Shown here one piece after another: positions 46,789-55,403 of a stretch of DNA of 64,000 nucleotides; within the stretch, counting starts at the first letter, position 1, and every line of letters begins with the position of its first letter. The notes under the pieces are model-generated. The model saw nothing but the letters and a program-made list of their open reading frames with translations, was not told the DNA's origin and ran no database searches. The position numbers and the translations under genes are program-made. This DNA is from Pseudomonas sp. UBA6562 (GTDB lineage: Bacteria > Pseudomonadota > Gammaproteobacteria > Pseudomonadales > Pseudomonadaceae), in assembly GCF_002434265.1 (NCBI RefSeq), contig NZ_DJJS01000005.1:1-64000 (forward strand), given 5' to 3'.

Positions 46789-47787
46789 GTGCAAACGCCC
46801 ATTCCCGTCACCGTCCTCACCGGCTTCCTCGGCGCCGGCAAGACCACCTTGCTCAAGCACATGCTCAAGGCCGAGCACGGTCTGAAGATCGCCGTGATCG
46901 AAAACGAATTCAGCGAAGTCGGCATCGATAGCCAGTTGCTCGGCGACGAGCCGGTGCAGGTCATGACCCTGGCCAACGGTTGCGTGTGCTGCACCATCCA
47001 CGGCGACCTGACCCGTGCCCTGTATCTGCTGCTCGAACGGCTCGACGCCGGCGAAATCGCGTTCGACCGCTTGGTGATCGAGTGCACGGGCCTGGCCGAT
47101 CCGGCACCTGTGGCGCAAACCTTCTTCATCGACGAAGAGCTGCGCGAGCGCTACCTGCTCGACGGCATCATCACCTTGGTCGACGCCCTGCACGCGGACG
47201 TTCACTTGACCCAGACCATCGCCCAGGCGCAGGTGGGTTTCGCCGATCGCCTGCTGCTGAGCAAGACCGACCTGGTGGAGCCTGCCGCCGTCGAAGCCTT
47301 GCGCGAGCGGCTGGGCCGGATCAACGGGCGCGCCGCGATTCGGGTGGTCGAGCAAGGGCGCATCGAACTTGCCGAGTTGCTCGACGTGCGCGGCTTCAAC
47401 CTCAATCCGGACTTGGGCCTGCGCCCGACGCCGAGCCTGCGTCCGGTGCTCAAACCGGCCACGCCCGACCGCATTTCCACCTTGGTGCTGCGCAGCGACA
47501 CGGCGCTGGACATCGACCGCCTCAGCGATTTCATGAACGAGCTGCTGGAAGAACACGGCAAGCAGTTGCTGCGCTACAAAGGTGTGCTGAACATTGCCGG
47601 CGACGAGCGCCGCCTAGTGTTTCAGGGTGTGCTCAAACTATACGGTTTCGATTGGGACGCCGAATGGCGCGAGGGCGAAGCGCGCGAGAGCGTCATGGTG
47701 TTCATCGGCGATGAGTTGCCGGAGCAGCAGATCAAGGCGGGGTTCGCGGCGCTGAGCAGGAATCCGGCGACGACAGCGCCGGACTGA
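46789..47787 (+). CDS. CobW/COG0523-family GTPase (YjiA-like)
   Basis: The 332-residue protein has a Walker A (GFLGAGKTTLLKHML, residues 11-25), the metal-binding CVCC motif (GCVCCTI, about 65-71) and the NKxD-like SKTD block. The C-terminal domain is the CobW_C type. Such G3E GTPases act as metal chaperones; YjiA is the closest E. coli relative by location next to a CstA homologue. GTG 46789 is chosen as GGAGG lies 7 bases upstream. Confidence 0.9.
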   Translation: MQTPIPVTVLTGFLGAGKTTLLKHMLKAEHGLKIAVIENEFSEVGIDSQLLGDEPVQVMTLANGCVCCTIHGDLTRALYLLLERLDAGEIAFDRLVIECTGLADPAPVAQTFFIDEELRERYLLDGIITLVDALHADVHLTQTIAQAQVGFADRLLLSKTDLVEPAAVEALRERLGRINGRAAIRVVEQGRIELAELLDVRGFNLNPDLGLRPTPSLRPVLKPATPDRISTLVLRSDTALDIDRLSDFMNELLEEHGKQLLRYKGVLNIAGDERRLVFQGVLKLYGFDWDAEWREGEARESVMVFIGDELPEQQIKAGFAALSRNPATTAPD

Positions 47788-47840
47788 TTGCGCTTCAGCA
47801 TTCATGAGGCGTGTTGGCAGTACCGTGTTTCATGGGCTGC

Positions 47841-48401
47841 TCACGCTTCGTCGGGATGGCTGACCCATGGCACGTTTCTCGCCATGATCGTCAGCGTCCA
47901 TGGCAGCGGTGTGCCTTCGGCACGGGTCAGGTAAGTGTGCTGCGAGTAGCTGCGTCTGCCCAGGACGATCGGCTTGCCACCCGCTTCCAGCATGACGGAA
48001 TGGGCGTCGTCCGGTAGGCCGTCGAGGTCGACGTCCTGGCCATCGGGTGTCTTGAGCATCACCGGTTGCGGATTGGATTCGTACGTCGAGCCCAGGCTGA
48101 GGTACATGCCGTCGACCAGCTTGATGCCTTTGCCGAAGTGCTTTCCCGGCTCACGCACGTACAGCCGATAGCCGGACTCGGTATGGCGGAAGTAGAGCAG
48201 CAGTGGCGCCGCATGTTCGCTGGGCTGGCAGCCGAGCAGGTTCGAATCGTTGCGTACCGTGCTGGCCAGCCCTGGCAGCACGCCAGCACCGCCCAGGCGG
48301 TTGACCCACACGGGCGAGCCGTGCAGAGACTCCAAGGTGTGCACCGGGTGGGCACCGAGGCTCAAGTTACCCAGAAAGGAGAGTTGGCGTGGCGTGGGCA
48401 T
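47841..48401 (-). CDS. Hypothetical protein, probably beta-rich
   Basis: The 186-residue product, taken from ATG 48401 (MPTPRQLSFLGNLS), has no recognised domain, no membrane segment and no signal peptide. The pattern of short polar strands (SGYRLYVREPGKH, HTYLTRAEGTPLPW) suggests a beta-sandwich or trefoil fold. GC and codon use are like the neighbouring core genes. It lies between the GTPase gene and glyA, minus strand. Function unknown. Confidence 0.7.
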   Translation of the reverse strand: MPTPRQLSFLGNLSLGAHPVHTLESLHGSPVWVNRLGGAGVLPGLASTVRNDSNLLGCQPSEHAAPLLLYFRHTESGYRLYVREPGKHFGKGIKLVDGMYLSLGSTYESNPQPVMLKTPDGQDVDLDGLPDDAHSVMLEAGGKPIVLGRRSYSQHTYLTRAEGTPLPWTLTIMARNVPWVSHPDEA

Positions 48402-48547
48402 GGTCCAGGTTCCTGACGTCGAAAAAGGGGCATCCTCCTGCGACCGGTCTCGACGCAACAGCTGGCACCGCTTCCGTCCGGACGGCGCGATGCCGAACGC
48501 GTGGTTCGTGCCACCGTCCTGGGCGCCGACCTTTCCCATCGCCCATG

Positions 48548-48572
48548 AAAAAGCCCGGCTAAAAAGCCAGGC
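48548..48572 (-). terminator. Rho-independent terminator of glyA
   Basis: On the minus strand, GCCTGGCT pairs with AGCCGGGC (one G-T wobble) around TTTT, followed by TTTTT. It lies 19 bases after the glyA stop. Confidence 0.85.
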
Positions 48573-48590
48573 CTCTTTGCACCACTGCGA

Positions 48591-49844
48591 TTACTGACCG
48601 TAGACCGGCAGCTTCTTGCAGATGGCCTGGACCTTCTCACGCACGGCGCCGATCACCGCTTCGTTGTCCAGGTCGGCCAGGATGTCGCAGATCCAGCCGG
48701 CCAGCTCGCGGCATTCGGCTTCCTTGAAGCCGCGGGTGGTCACGGCCGGGGTGCCGAAGCGCAGGCCCGAAGTGACGAACGGCGAGCGTGGGTCGTTCGG
48801 CACCGAGTTCTTGTTCACGGTGATGAACGCTTTGCCCAGGGCTGCGTCGGCGTCTTTGCCGGAGATCTCCTGCTTGATCAGCGAGAGCAGGAACAGGTGG
48901 TTCTCGGTACCGCCGGAGACCACGTCGAAACCGCGCTCGATGAACACGCCGGCCATGGCCTGGGCGTTTTTCACCACTTGCTGCTGGTAGGCCTTGAACT
49001 CAGGCTGCAGCGCTTCCTTGAAGCAGATCGCCTTGGCTGCGATGACGTGTTCCAGCGGGCCGCCCTGGGCGCCGGGGAAGACGGCCGAGTTGAGTTTCTT
49101 CTCGATGTCGGCGTTGGCACGGGCCAGGATCAGGCCGCCACGCGGGCCGCGCAGGGTCTTGTGGGTGGTGGTGGTGACCACGTCGGCGAACGGCACCGGG
49201 TTGGGGTACACACCCGCCGCGACCAGACCGGCGACGTGGGCCATGTCGACGAACAGGTAGGCACCGACCTTGTCGGCGATTTCGCGGAAGCGTGGGAAGT
49301 CCAGCACCTGCGAGTAGGCCGAGAAGCCGGCGACGATCATTTTCGGCTTGTGTTCAACCGCCAGACGCTCGACTTCGTCGTAGTCGATCAGGCCGTTGCC
49401 GTCGATGCCGTACTGCACGGCGTTGTACAGCTTGCCCGACGAGCTGACGCTGGCGCCGTGGGTCAGGTGGCCGCCGTGGGCCAGGCTCATGCCCAGGATG
49501 GTGTCGCCGGCCGACAGCAGGGCCAGGTAGACCGCGGCGTTGGCCTGGGAACCGGCGTGCGGCTGGACGTTGGCGTAGTCGGCGCCGAACAGTTGCTTGG
49601 CGCGGTCGATGGCCAGCTGCTCGACCACGTCGACGTGCTCGCAGCCACCGTAGTAGCGCTTGCCTGGGTAGCCTTCGGCGTACTTGTTGGTCAGCACCGA
49701 GCCCTGGGCTTCCATGACGGCCGGGCTGGTGTAGTTTTCCGACGCGATCAACTCGATGTGATCCTCCTGGCGCAGCGCTTCTTGCTGCATGGCTTCGAAG
49801 AGCTCTGCGTCGTACTTGGCAATGGTCAAATCACGGCTGAACAT
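48591..49844 (-). CDS. glyA: Serine hydroxymethyltransferase (housekeeping-type)
   Basis: GlyA interconverts serine and glycine with tetrahydrofolate. The 417-residue PLP enzyme retains all family blocks: IASENYTSP, KYAEGYPGKRYYGGCEHVD, the PLP lysine in TTTHKTLRGPRGG, and SGLRFGTPAVTTRG. Adjacent to morA, as recalled in other pseudomonads. Compare the divergent relative at 59685-60932, which lacks several of these blocks. ATG 49844 follows AGGACCGCC. Confidence 0.96.
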   Translation of the reverse strand: MFSRDLTIAKYDAELFEAMQQEALRQEDHIELIASENYTSPAVMEAQGSVLTNKYAEGYPGKRYYGGCEHVDVVEQLAIDRAKQLFGADYANVQPHAGSQANAAVYLALLSAGDTILGMSLAHGGHLTHGASVSSSGKLYNAVQYGIDGNGLIDYDEVERLAVEHKPKMIVAGFSAYSQVLDFPRFREIADKVGAYLFVDMAHVAGLVAAGVYPNPVPFADVVTTTTHKTLRGPRGGLILARANADIEKKLNSAVFPGAQGGPLEHVIAAKAICFKEALQPEFKAYQQQVVKNAQAMAGVFIERGFDVVSGGTENHLFLLSLIKQEISGKDADAALGKAFITVNKNSVPNDPRSPFVTSGLRFGTPAVTTRGFKEAECRELAGWICDILADLDNEAVIGAVREKVQAICKKLPVYGQ

Positions 49845-50073
49845 GGCGGTCCTCAAGGATCGGGCTGGAAAGGGCAGGCATTCTATCCCATTGCGCCGCC
49901 GCAGCGCAGCCGCGAGCGGCGAGTGGCGACGTACGAGCGCCAAGCGGCCAATTGACTACCCGCGCGGCCGTCAATCCGACAAAACCGGGTACTCGGGCAC
50001 TGGTATGCAACGAAGGCGTGCGAAGCGCCGGATGCTCGACGCACCGTTCGGCTGTGTTCCGCGACTGACCCGC

Positions 50074-53000
50074 TCAGCCCAACATGAACAGCGCTTCGTT
50101 GCTGAACTGCGCTTCGAACTGGTTGGCCGGCATCGGCCGGCCGAACAGGTAGCCCTGCACTTCGTCGCAGTCGTGTTCGCGCAGGAACTCCAACTGCTCG
50201 TGGGTCTCGACGCCCTCGGCGATCACCGCGAGGTTCAGGCTGTGGGCCATGGCGATGATGGCGCGGGCGATCTGTGCGTCCTGCTCGCCGGCGGGCAGGC
50301 CGTCGACGAAGGTGCGGTCGATCTTCAGCACGTCGATGGGGAACTGCTTGAGGTAGTTGAGCGAGGAATAACCGGTGCCGAAGTCGTCGACGGCAATGCT
50401 CAAGCCCAACTGCTTGAGGCTGTCGAGGATCTGCATCGCCTCATTGACCTCGCGCATCAGGATGCTTTCGGTCAGCTCCAGCTCCAGGCACGCCGGCGGC
50501 AGGCCGCTTTCCTTGAGGATGGTGGCGATGCGCATGCCCAGCTGGCCGTCGGAGAACTGCCGCGCCGAGAGGTTGACCGACACCTTCGGCACGCGTACCC
50601 GCGCCCTGCGCCAGGCCATGAGCTGCCGGCTGGCCTCGCGCAACACCCAGTCGCCGACGTCGACCACCAGCCCCAGCTCCTCGAGCACCGGAATGAAATC
50701 CCCCGGCGGCACCAGCCCGCGTCGCGGATGGCGCCAGCGCAGCAGCGCCTCGGCGCCGGTCAGGCGCTTGCCGTCGCCGCTGAACTGCGGTTGGTAATAC
50801 AGGATGAACTCGTTCTGCTCCAGGGCGTGGCGCAGGTCGCTTTCCAGTTCCAAACGCTCCAGGGCGCTGGCGTTCATGTCGGCCTGGTAGAACTGGAAGT
50901 TGTTCTTGCCGCGCTCCTTGGCGTGGTACATCGCCGTGTCGGCGTTCTTCATCAACTGGCTGAGCTCGCTGCCGTCCTGCGGGCTCAGGGCGATGCCGAT
51001 GCTGGCGGTGACGAAGAACTCGCGGTTCTCCAGCACGAAAGGCCGGACCAGGCTGGCGAGGATGTTTTCGGCCACATGGATGGCACGGTTGAGCGACGCC
51101 TCGCGGGTCGGCTTGGGTTGCAGCAGCAGGGTGAACTCGTCGCCGCCCATGCGCGCCACGGTGTCGTCGTCGTGCACGCAGGCCAGCAGGCGCTCGGCCA
51201 TGTCCTTGAGCATGCGGTCGCCGGCGGCGTGGCCGAGCGAGTCGTTGATCGGCTTGAAGCGGTCCAGGTCGAGGAACATCAGCACCACCCAGGACGTGCT
51301 GCGCTGGGCCTGTTGCAGCGCGGTGTGCAGACGGTCCTGGAACAGCGTGCGGTTGGGCAGGTGGGTCAGGGCGTCGTAGTAGGCCAGGCGGTGGATGCGC
51401 TGCTCGCTGGCCTTGCGTTCGCTGATGTCGGTGAAGAAGCACACGTAGCTGGCCAGGTCGCCTTCGTCGTCGAACACCGCCGTCACACCGACCCAGGCTG
51501 GGTAGTGCTCGCCGCTGCGGCGCTTGAGCCACACTTCGCCTTCCCAGCTGCCGCGCTGGTGCAACTGCTTGAGGACATAACGCAGGTGCGCCTCCTGCTG
51601 GCTGTCGACCACCAGCATGATCGGCAGTTGGTCGAGCACGTCGCTCACGGCGTAGCCGCTGACCCGGCTGAAGGCTTCGTTGGCCTGCACGATGTAGCCG
51701 GCCGGGTCGGTGATCAGAATGGCCGAGGTGGAGTGCTCGAAGACCGTGGCGGCCATGCGCAGGTCTTTCTCGGCGCGGCGCTGCTGGCTGATGTCGCGGC
51801 CAACGCCGAGGATGCCCTCGAAGCCGCCGTGCTCGTCCCAGACCAGCACCACCCGCAGCTCGATGGGGATCTTGCGGCCGTCGGCGCGCAGGCAGTCGAA
51901 CAGGAACAGCTGGGTCGGCAGTTCCAGGCGCAGGTGCTCGAGCTGCTCGGCATCGTCCAGGGCGTGGGTGACCTGCTCCAGCAGGCGCAACACGCCGCTG
52001 AGCTGGGCCGGGTTGGCGATGGTCGATTGCCAGCCGTTGTCGAACACCCAGTCCACTTCGTAACCGAGCACTACCTGTACCGAGGGGCTGATGTAGTTGA
52101 GCTGCAGCTGTCCATCGGTGGAAAAGATCACGTCGCTGATGCTTTCGGCCAGCATGCGGTAGCGCTGTTCGCTGTCGCGCAGCGACTCGCTGGCTTCGAT
52201 CTGCACCGTGACATCCTTGCCCACGCCGATGATGCGCATCACCTGGCCTCGGGGGTCGTGGGTCAGCACCTGCTCGCGGATATCGTAGCAACGCCAGGTG
52301 CCGTCCTGATGGCGGAAGCGCGTCTGGTAATGCAGGGGTTGGTTCTTGCCGGCTTCACGGTGGTGCCAGCGTTGCGCGCGGTACTGTTCGGCATCTTCGG
52401 GGTGCATCAGCAGTTCCCAGAAGCGGTCGCCCATCTGCGCCAGTTCCGCACGGGTATAGCCCAAGGTCTGGCCCAGGTGGCGGTTGCTGAAGATCATCTG
52501 CTGGCTTTGCACGTCCTGCACATAGAGCTGGTCGGGCACCGTGCGCACCACGTCCGACCAGAAGCTTTCGCGTTCGAGCAGCGACAGCTCGACCTGTTTG
52601 CGGCTGGTGATGTCGCTGATGCTGAGGATCACGGCCTGGTAGTCGCGTGGCTCGGGCAGCCGCACCATCAGCCACAGATGCAGTTCGCCGGCATCGGGCG
52701 CGGGCAGGCGCACCTCCAGTTCCAGTTGCTCGCGCTGGTCGAGCACCGCGTAGATCAGTTGCATGCCGATGCTGTCGCGCTCGTCGATCGAGCTTTCGAT
52801 CAACCTGCGCCAGGTGCTTTCGTTGGAGTCGACACCGAGCAGGCGGCGCGCCACCTGGTTGGTTTCGGTGATCTTCAACTCTTGCAGCAACGCGCGGCGC
52901 AGGTTGGGGTCCAGCGCCAGGCTGTGTTTCAAGGCCGCGCGGTTGCCGACATGATGGCGCTGCAACTGGCCGGGTAGGCTGGACAGGTCCAACACGCACA

Positions 53001-53949
53001 AGGCCACGCCCGTGCCTTCGAAGATGTCGTGGTAGCGGCGGCGGTCGGCCTGCAAGACGCGTTGGCGGCGACGCAGGTTGAACAGCGCCAGCACCGGCAG
53101 GCAGGCGCACAGCACCACCAGCAGGTACTTGCCGATCAGCGCCGGCAGCAGCTGCTCACGTACCCGTTCGGTATCGAACACACCGCGCAACTGCCAGGGG
53201 CTGTGGGCGAGGAAACTGAGCATGACGCTGTCCAGCTGGCCCCGTTCCAGGCTGCCGCCAACGGTGGCGGGGTGGCCCAGCAACAGCTGCGCGTCGCGGC
53301 TGTTTTCCAGGAGCCACAGCGGGTCCTTGGCGCCTTGCAGGCGCTGGCTGAGGGTGTGCAGGTAATCGGCCGACAGGCGCAGCAGCCAATAGCCGCCCGT
53401 GCTGGCCGAGGGCAGGGCGCCGGGCTGTTGCAGCAGCAGGTAGAGGGTCCGGCCATCGGTGCTGTTGGTGTAGAAGAAACCCTGGTCCTTGCCCAGCGCG
53501 AAAGCCGCTTGCCGCGCCTCACGGTCCAGGTCCGACGGGGCGCTGTCGAGCTCAACCTGACCGTTTGCGTCCAGCCAGGCCACGCCTTGGAGCGCCGGCA
53601 GCTTCTGCCGCCAGGCGTTGACCAGCCCCAGCAGTGCGGCAGGTTCTGGCGCCTGGGCATGGGGTTGCATCAGGTTGATGGCCTGTTGCGCCTGCAACGC
53701 CATGTTCAATTCCAAGTGCTCGGCAAGCTCCGCACTGGCGCTCAGACTCTGCTCGCGTTGCTCGGCCAGGGTGGCGTAGAACTGCGCGGACAGCTGCCAG
53801 GCGAGCAGGCCCAGCAGCACCAGCACGATCATGGCCAGGGCACCCTTGAGCGACCCGCCCAAAGGCTTGGTGGATGCGGGGTTGCCCGATGGAGGGGCAG
53901 GCGGTGGTGTGGTGATAGTCAAGCGCTCATCCTGCGAAAGGGCTGGCAA
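50074..53949 (-). CDS. morA: MorA-like PAS-GGDEF-EAL c-di-GMP regulator
   Basis: The 1291-residue protein has a membrane helix near residues 36-56, an extracytoplasmic sensor-like region to about 260, a second helix (about 265-290), several PAS/PAC domains (about 310-850), a GGDEF domain with intact GGDEF (about 935-939), and an EAL domain with intact EAL (1067-1069) and DDFGTGYSSL. Both cyclase and phosphodiesterase motifs are intact. Size, domain order and glyA adjacency match MorA, which controls flagellar timing and biofilm formation in Pseudomonas. A long open frame on the other strand is its shadow. Confidence 0.92.
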   Translation of the reverse strand: MPALSQDERLTITTPPPAPPSGNPASTKPLGGSLKGALAMIVLVLLGLLAWQLSAQFYATLAEQREQSLSASAELAEHLELNMALQAQQAINLMQPHAQAPEPAALLGLVNAWRQKLPALQGVAWLDANGQVELDSAPSDLDREARQAAFALGKDQGFFYTNSTDGRTLYLLLQQPGALPSASTGGYWLLRLSADYLHTLSQRLQGAKDPLWLLENSRDAQLLLGHPATVGGSLERGQLDSVMLSFLAHSPWQLRGVFDTERVREQLLPALIGKYLLVVLCACLPVLALFNLRRRQRVLQADRRRYHDIFEGTGVALCVLDLSSLPGQLQRHHVGNRAALKHSLALDPNLRRALLQELKITETNQVARRLLGVDSNESTWRRLIESSIDERDSIGMQLIYAVLDQREQLELEVRLPAPDAGELHLWLMVRLPEPRDYQAVILSISDITSRKQVELSLLERESFWSDVVRTVPDQLYVQDVQSQQMIFSNRHLGQTLGYTRAELAQMGDRFWELLMHPEDAEQYRAQRWHHREAGKNQPLHYQTRFRHQDGTWRCYDIREQVLTHDPRGQVMRIIGVGKDVTVQIEASESLRDSEQRYRMLAESISDVIFSTDGQLQLNYISPSVQVVLGYEVDWVFDNGWQSTIANPAQLSGVLRLLEQVTHALDDAEQLEHLRLELPTQLFLFDCLRADGRKIPIELRVVLVWDEHGGFEGILGVGRDISQQRRAEKDLRMAATVFEHSTSAILITDPAGYIVQANEAFSRVSGYAVSDVLDQLPIMLVVDSQQEAHLRYVLKQLHQRGSWEGEVWLKRRSGEHYPAWVGVTAVFDDEGDLASYVCFFTDISERKASEQRIHRLAYYDALTHLPNRTLFQDRLHTALQQAQRSTSWVVLMFLDLDRFKPINDSLGHAAGDRMLKDMAERLLACVHDDDTVARMGGDEFTLLLQPKPTREASLNRAIHVAENILASLVRPFVLENREFFVTASIGIALSPQDGSELSQLMKNADTAMYHAKERGKNNFQFYQADMNASALERLELESDLRHALEQNEFILYYQPQFSGDGKRLTGAEALLRWRHPRRGLVPPGDFIPVLEELGLVVDVGDWVLREASRQLMAWRRARVRVPKVSVNLSARQFSDGQLGMRIATILKESGLPPACLELELTESILMREVNEAMQILDSLKQLGLSIAVDDFGTGYSSLNYLKQFPIDVLKIDRTFVDGLPAGEQDAQIARAIIAMAHSLNLAVIAEGVETHEQLEFLREHDCDEVQGYLFGRPMPANQFEAQFSNEALFMLG

Positions 53950-54160
53950 GGGCAGGGCATGGAAAAGCTGTCGGGCAGGTCAACGAAGTGATCCTGCGGC
54001 CGGCGCACTATAGTCCGCAATTGGGGAGGGCGCCCGGCGTGCGCGGCATTATGGCAAAGTGCTACGACTCTGTCCCGCCGTCCTGTCGGTTCGGCAGGCG
54101 CCGCTAGGTGTGCGAGAATGCCGGCCGTTTCAATGCCTGTGCTTTACGGAGATACCCGGT

Positions 54161-54499
54161 TTGGTTACCCACTATTCCACCAACGGCCTGCAGGCCGCCT
54201 GCGGCCGCACTGCGCAAACGCTGGTCAGCACTGGCGTGAGCGAGCAGGTGTCGTGCAAGTCGTGCCAGCGCACGCTGCTCAAACCGGCCGCAGTCAGCGT
54301 CACCAAGTCGCCGTCTTTGGCCGAGCTGCGCAAGCAGGCCAGCGCCGCAGGGGCAACAAGGCCTGCCGCGACCGCGTCCGTGCTGGCCGCGCCTAGGGCG
54401 GCCAGTACAGGTTTCAGCGTCAAGGCGGCCTGGGCTGCCAAGTTGGCCACCCAAGGCCATCGCGCTCCGCGCGGCAAGCTGCGCAAGCCCCGCGACTAG
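54161..54499 (+). CDS. Small hypothetical protein with a Cys cluster
   Basis: The 112-residue protein, from TTG 54161 (GGAG 9 bases upstream), reads MVTHYSTNGLQAACGRT, then SCKSCQRTLL; three cysteines (one C, then CxxC) in the first 40 residues could bind metal. The C-terminal half is Ala/Lys/Arg-rich and probably disordered (KLRKPRD at the end). It is the last gene of core-like composition before the AT-rich region. Function unknown. Confidence 0.65.
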   Translation: MVTHYSTNGLQAACGRTAQTLVSTGVSEQVSCKSCQRTLLKPAAVSVTKSPSLAELRKQASAAGATRPAATASVLAAPRAASTGFSVKAAWAAKLATQGHRAPRGKLRKPRD

Positions 54500-54540
54500 G
54501 CCGGGAGCGATGCCCGGTACGCCTGCTCGACATGACACAC

Positions 54541-54584
54541 AAAGCGTTTGGGCCCACGGTTAGCGATGTACCAACGCTTTTTGT
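54541..54584 (+). terminator. Possible terminator after the small Cys protein gene
   Basis: AAAGCGTT (54541-54548) pairs with AACGCTTT (54573-54580), followed by TTGT. The 24-base loop is long, so strength is doubtful. Confidence 0.4.
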
Positions 54585-54786
54585 ATCGGTAGAAACGATA
54601 GCGCACTCGATCGGATGCTCAAGCGTCTATACCCGGCATTGAAAGAGCAAGGTGCAATCATGATCGACCAAACGCAATGCGCGCCTTCTAAGCTTCAGCA
54701 GGTACTCGGAAAGCAGTGATCTGATGAGCCTGCGAGCACGCTCCAGGCGGCGGCCACTGTGCCTGAACACCAAGCCTCATAAACGC

Positions 54787-54820
54787 TGCAATGCCGAGAG
54801 GTGGCATTGCACACCTTTTT
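54787..54820 (+). terminator. Hairpin with T tract in the gene-poor region
   Basis: TGCAATGCC (54787-54795) pairs with GGCATTGCA (54803-54811), followed by CACCTTTTT. The shape is that of a rho-independent terminator, with no gene directly before it, so it may end a decayed gene or a small RNA. Confidence 0.5.
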
Positions 54821-55403
54821 CCTTGCGGTCAATACGGCGCGTCAGATTCTGCGGATGTTGCAGGTGACTGCCGGCCGACAAAAGTTATGGCGAACGTTAT
54901 ATCGCAGTGGCCCCGCTGAATGGCTTGATACGATGTTGCGACAACGGGGTTCGTACGTTAACAAATTGTGAATATATCCATTTGCCTATCCCGTTTCCTA
55001 AAGAGAGGCGGTATCTTGTTTTTAAAGGCTTCTGCATCGCTCATGGCTTGTATGGTTTGAGCGCTGCCCAGAGTAGCCGTTCGGTAAAGGCACAGGGAGT
55101 GAATAAACAGGCAAAAAGATATTATTGCTAAGGTACTCATTCAAAAGGATCCCGGCAGTCGCTAAATCTTGTCGATTACTACTTTTCTGGGGAATCCAGA
55201 TGAGGCGAATTCGCTCGCCTTTCATAAGTTGGAGTGCTTGGGGGAACTACGTCTGCGCAAGCGAGATGGGAAGTTCCAAAGGCAATGCCTATGAGGTTGA
55301 CCTCAAAAAAAAAGGCCTGTAGGGTCGGGCAGATTATGTTTCCGCGACCACACGGAACTCAAATAAACAATGGACTGGCTACTGCCAATGGAGGGTACGA
55401 TCT

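Larger units (their letters stand above)
54500..55403. other. Gene-poor transition region before the biosynthetic operon
   Basis: These 904 bases are clearly lower in GC than the DNA to the left. They hold two hairpins (54541-54584 and 54787-54820) and a few short open frames of no recognised family, including 40 codons at 55200-55322 and 34 codons at 54615-54719. The promoter of the downstream operon must lie here or in the last 200 bases, but no consensus pair stands out. No tRNA, transposase or attachment repeat was found. Confidence 0.5.

Noticed and set aside
44389..47556. 1055-codon open frame on the minus strand across cstA, ybdD-like and GTPase genes
   Set aside because: It runs antisense through three well-supported genes and is His/Gln/Gly-rich, typical of GC-rich shadow frames.
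49789..52977. 1062-codon open frame on the plus strand opposite morA
   Set aside because: It is a high-GC shadow of a clear PAS-GGDEF-EAL gene; its translation has no domain and no ribosome site.
54907..55131. 74-codon frame in the gene-poor region
   Set aside because: It has no ribosome site, no family resemblance and composition like non-coding DNA.
55200..55322. 40-codon frame just before the carbamoyltransferase, considered as a precursor peptide
   Set aside because: It has only a weak GGGGAA ahead and no leader/core pattern; no peptide-modifying enzyme is present. Kept only as a possibility in the transition region.
54500..55403. tRNA gene or attachment site for the island
   Set aside because: No cloverleaf, CCA end or matching direct repeat could be found by reading the region; the insertion route remains open.
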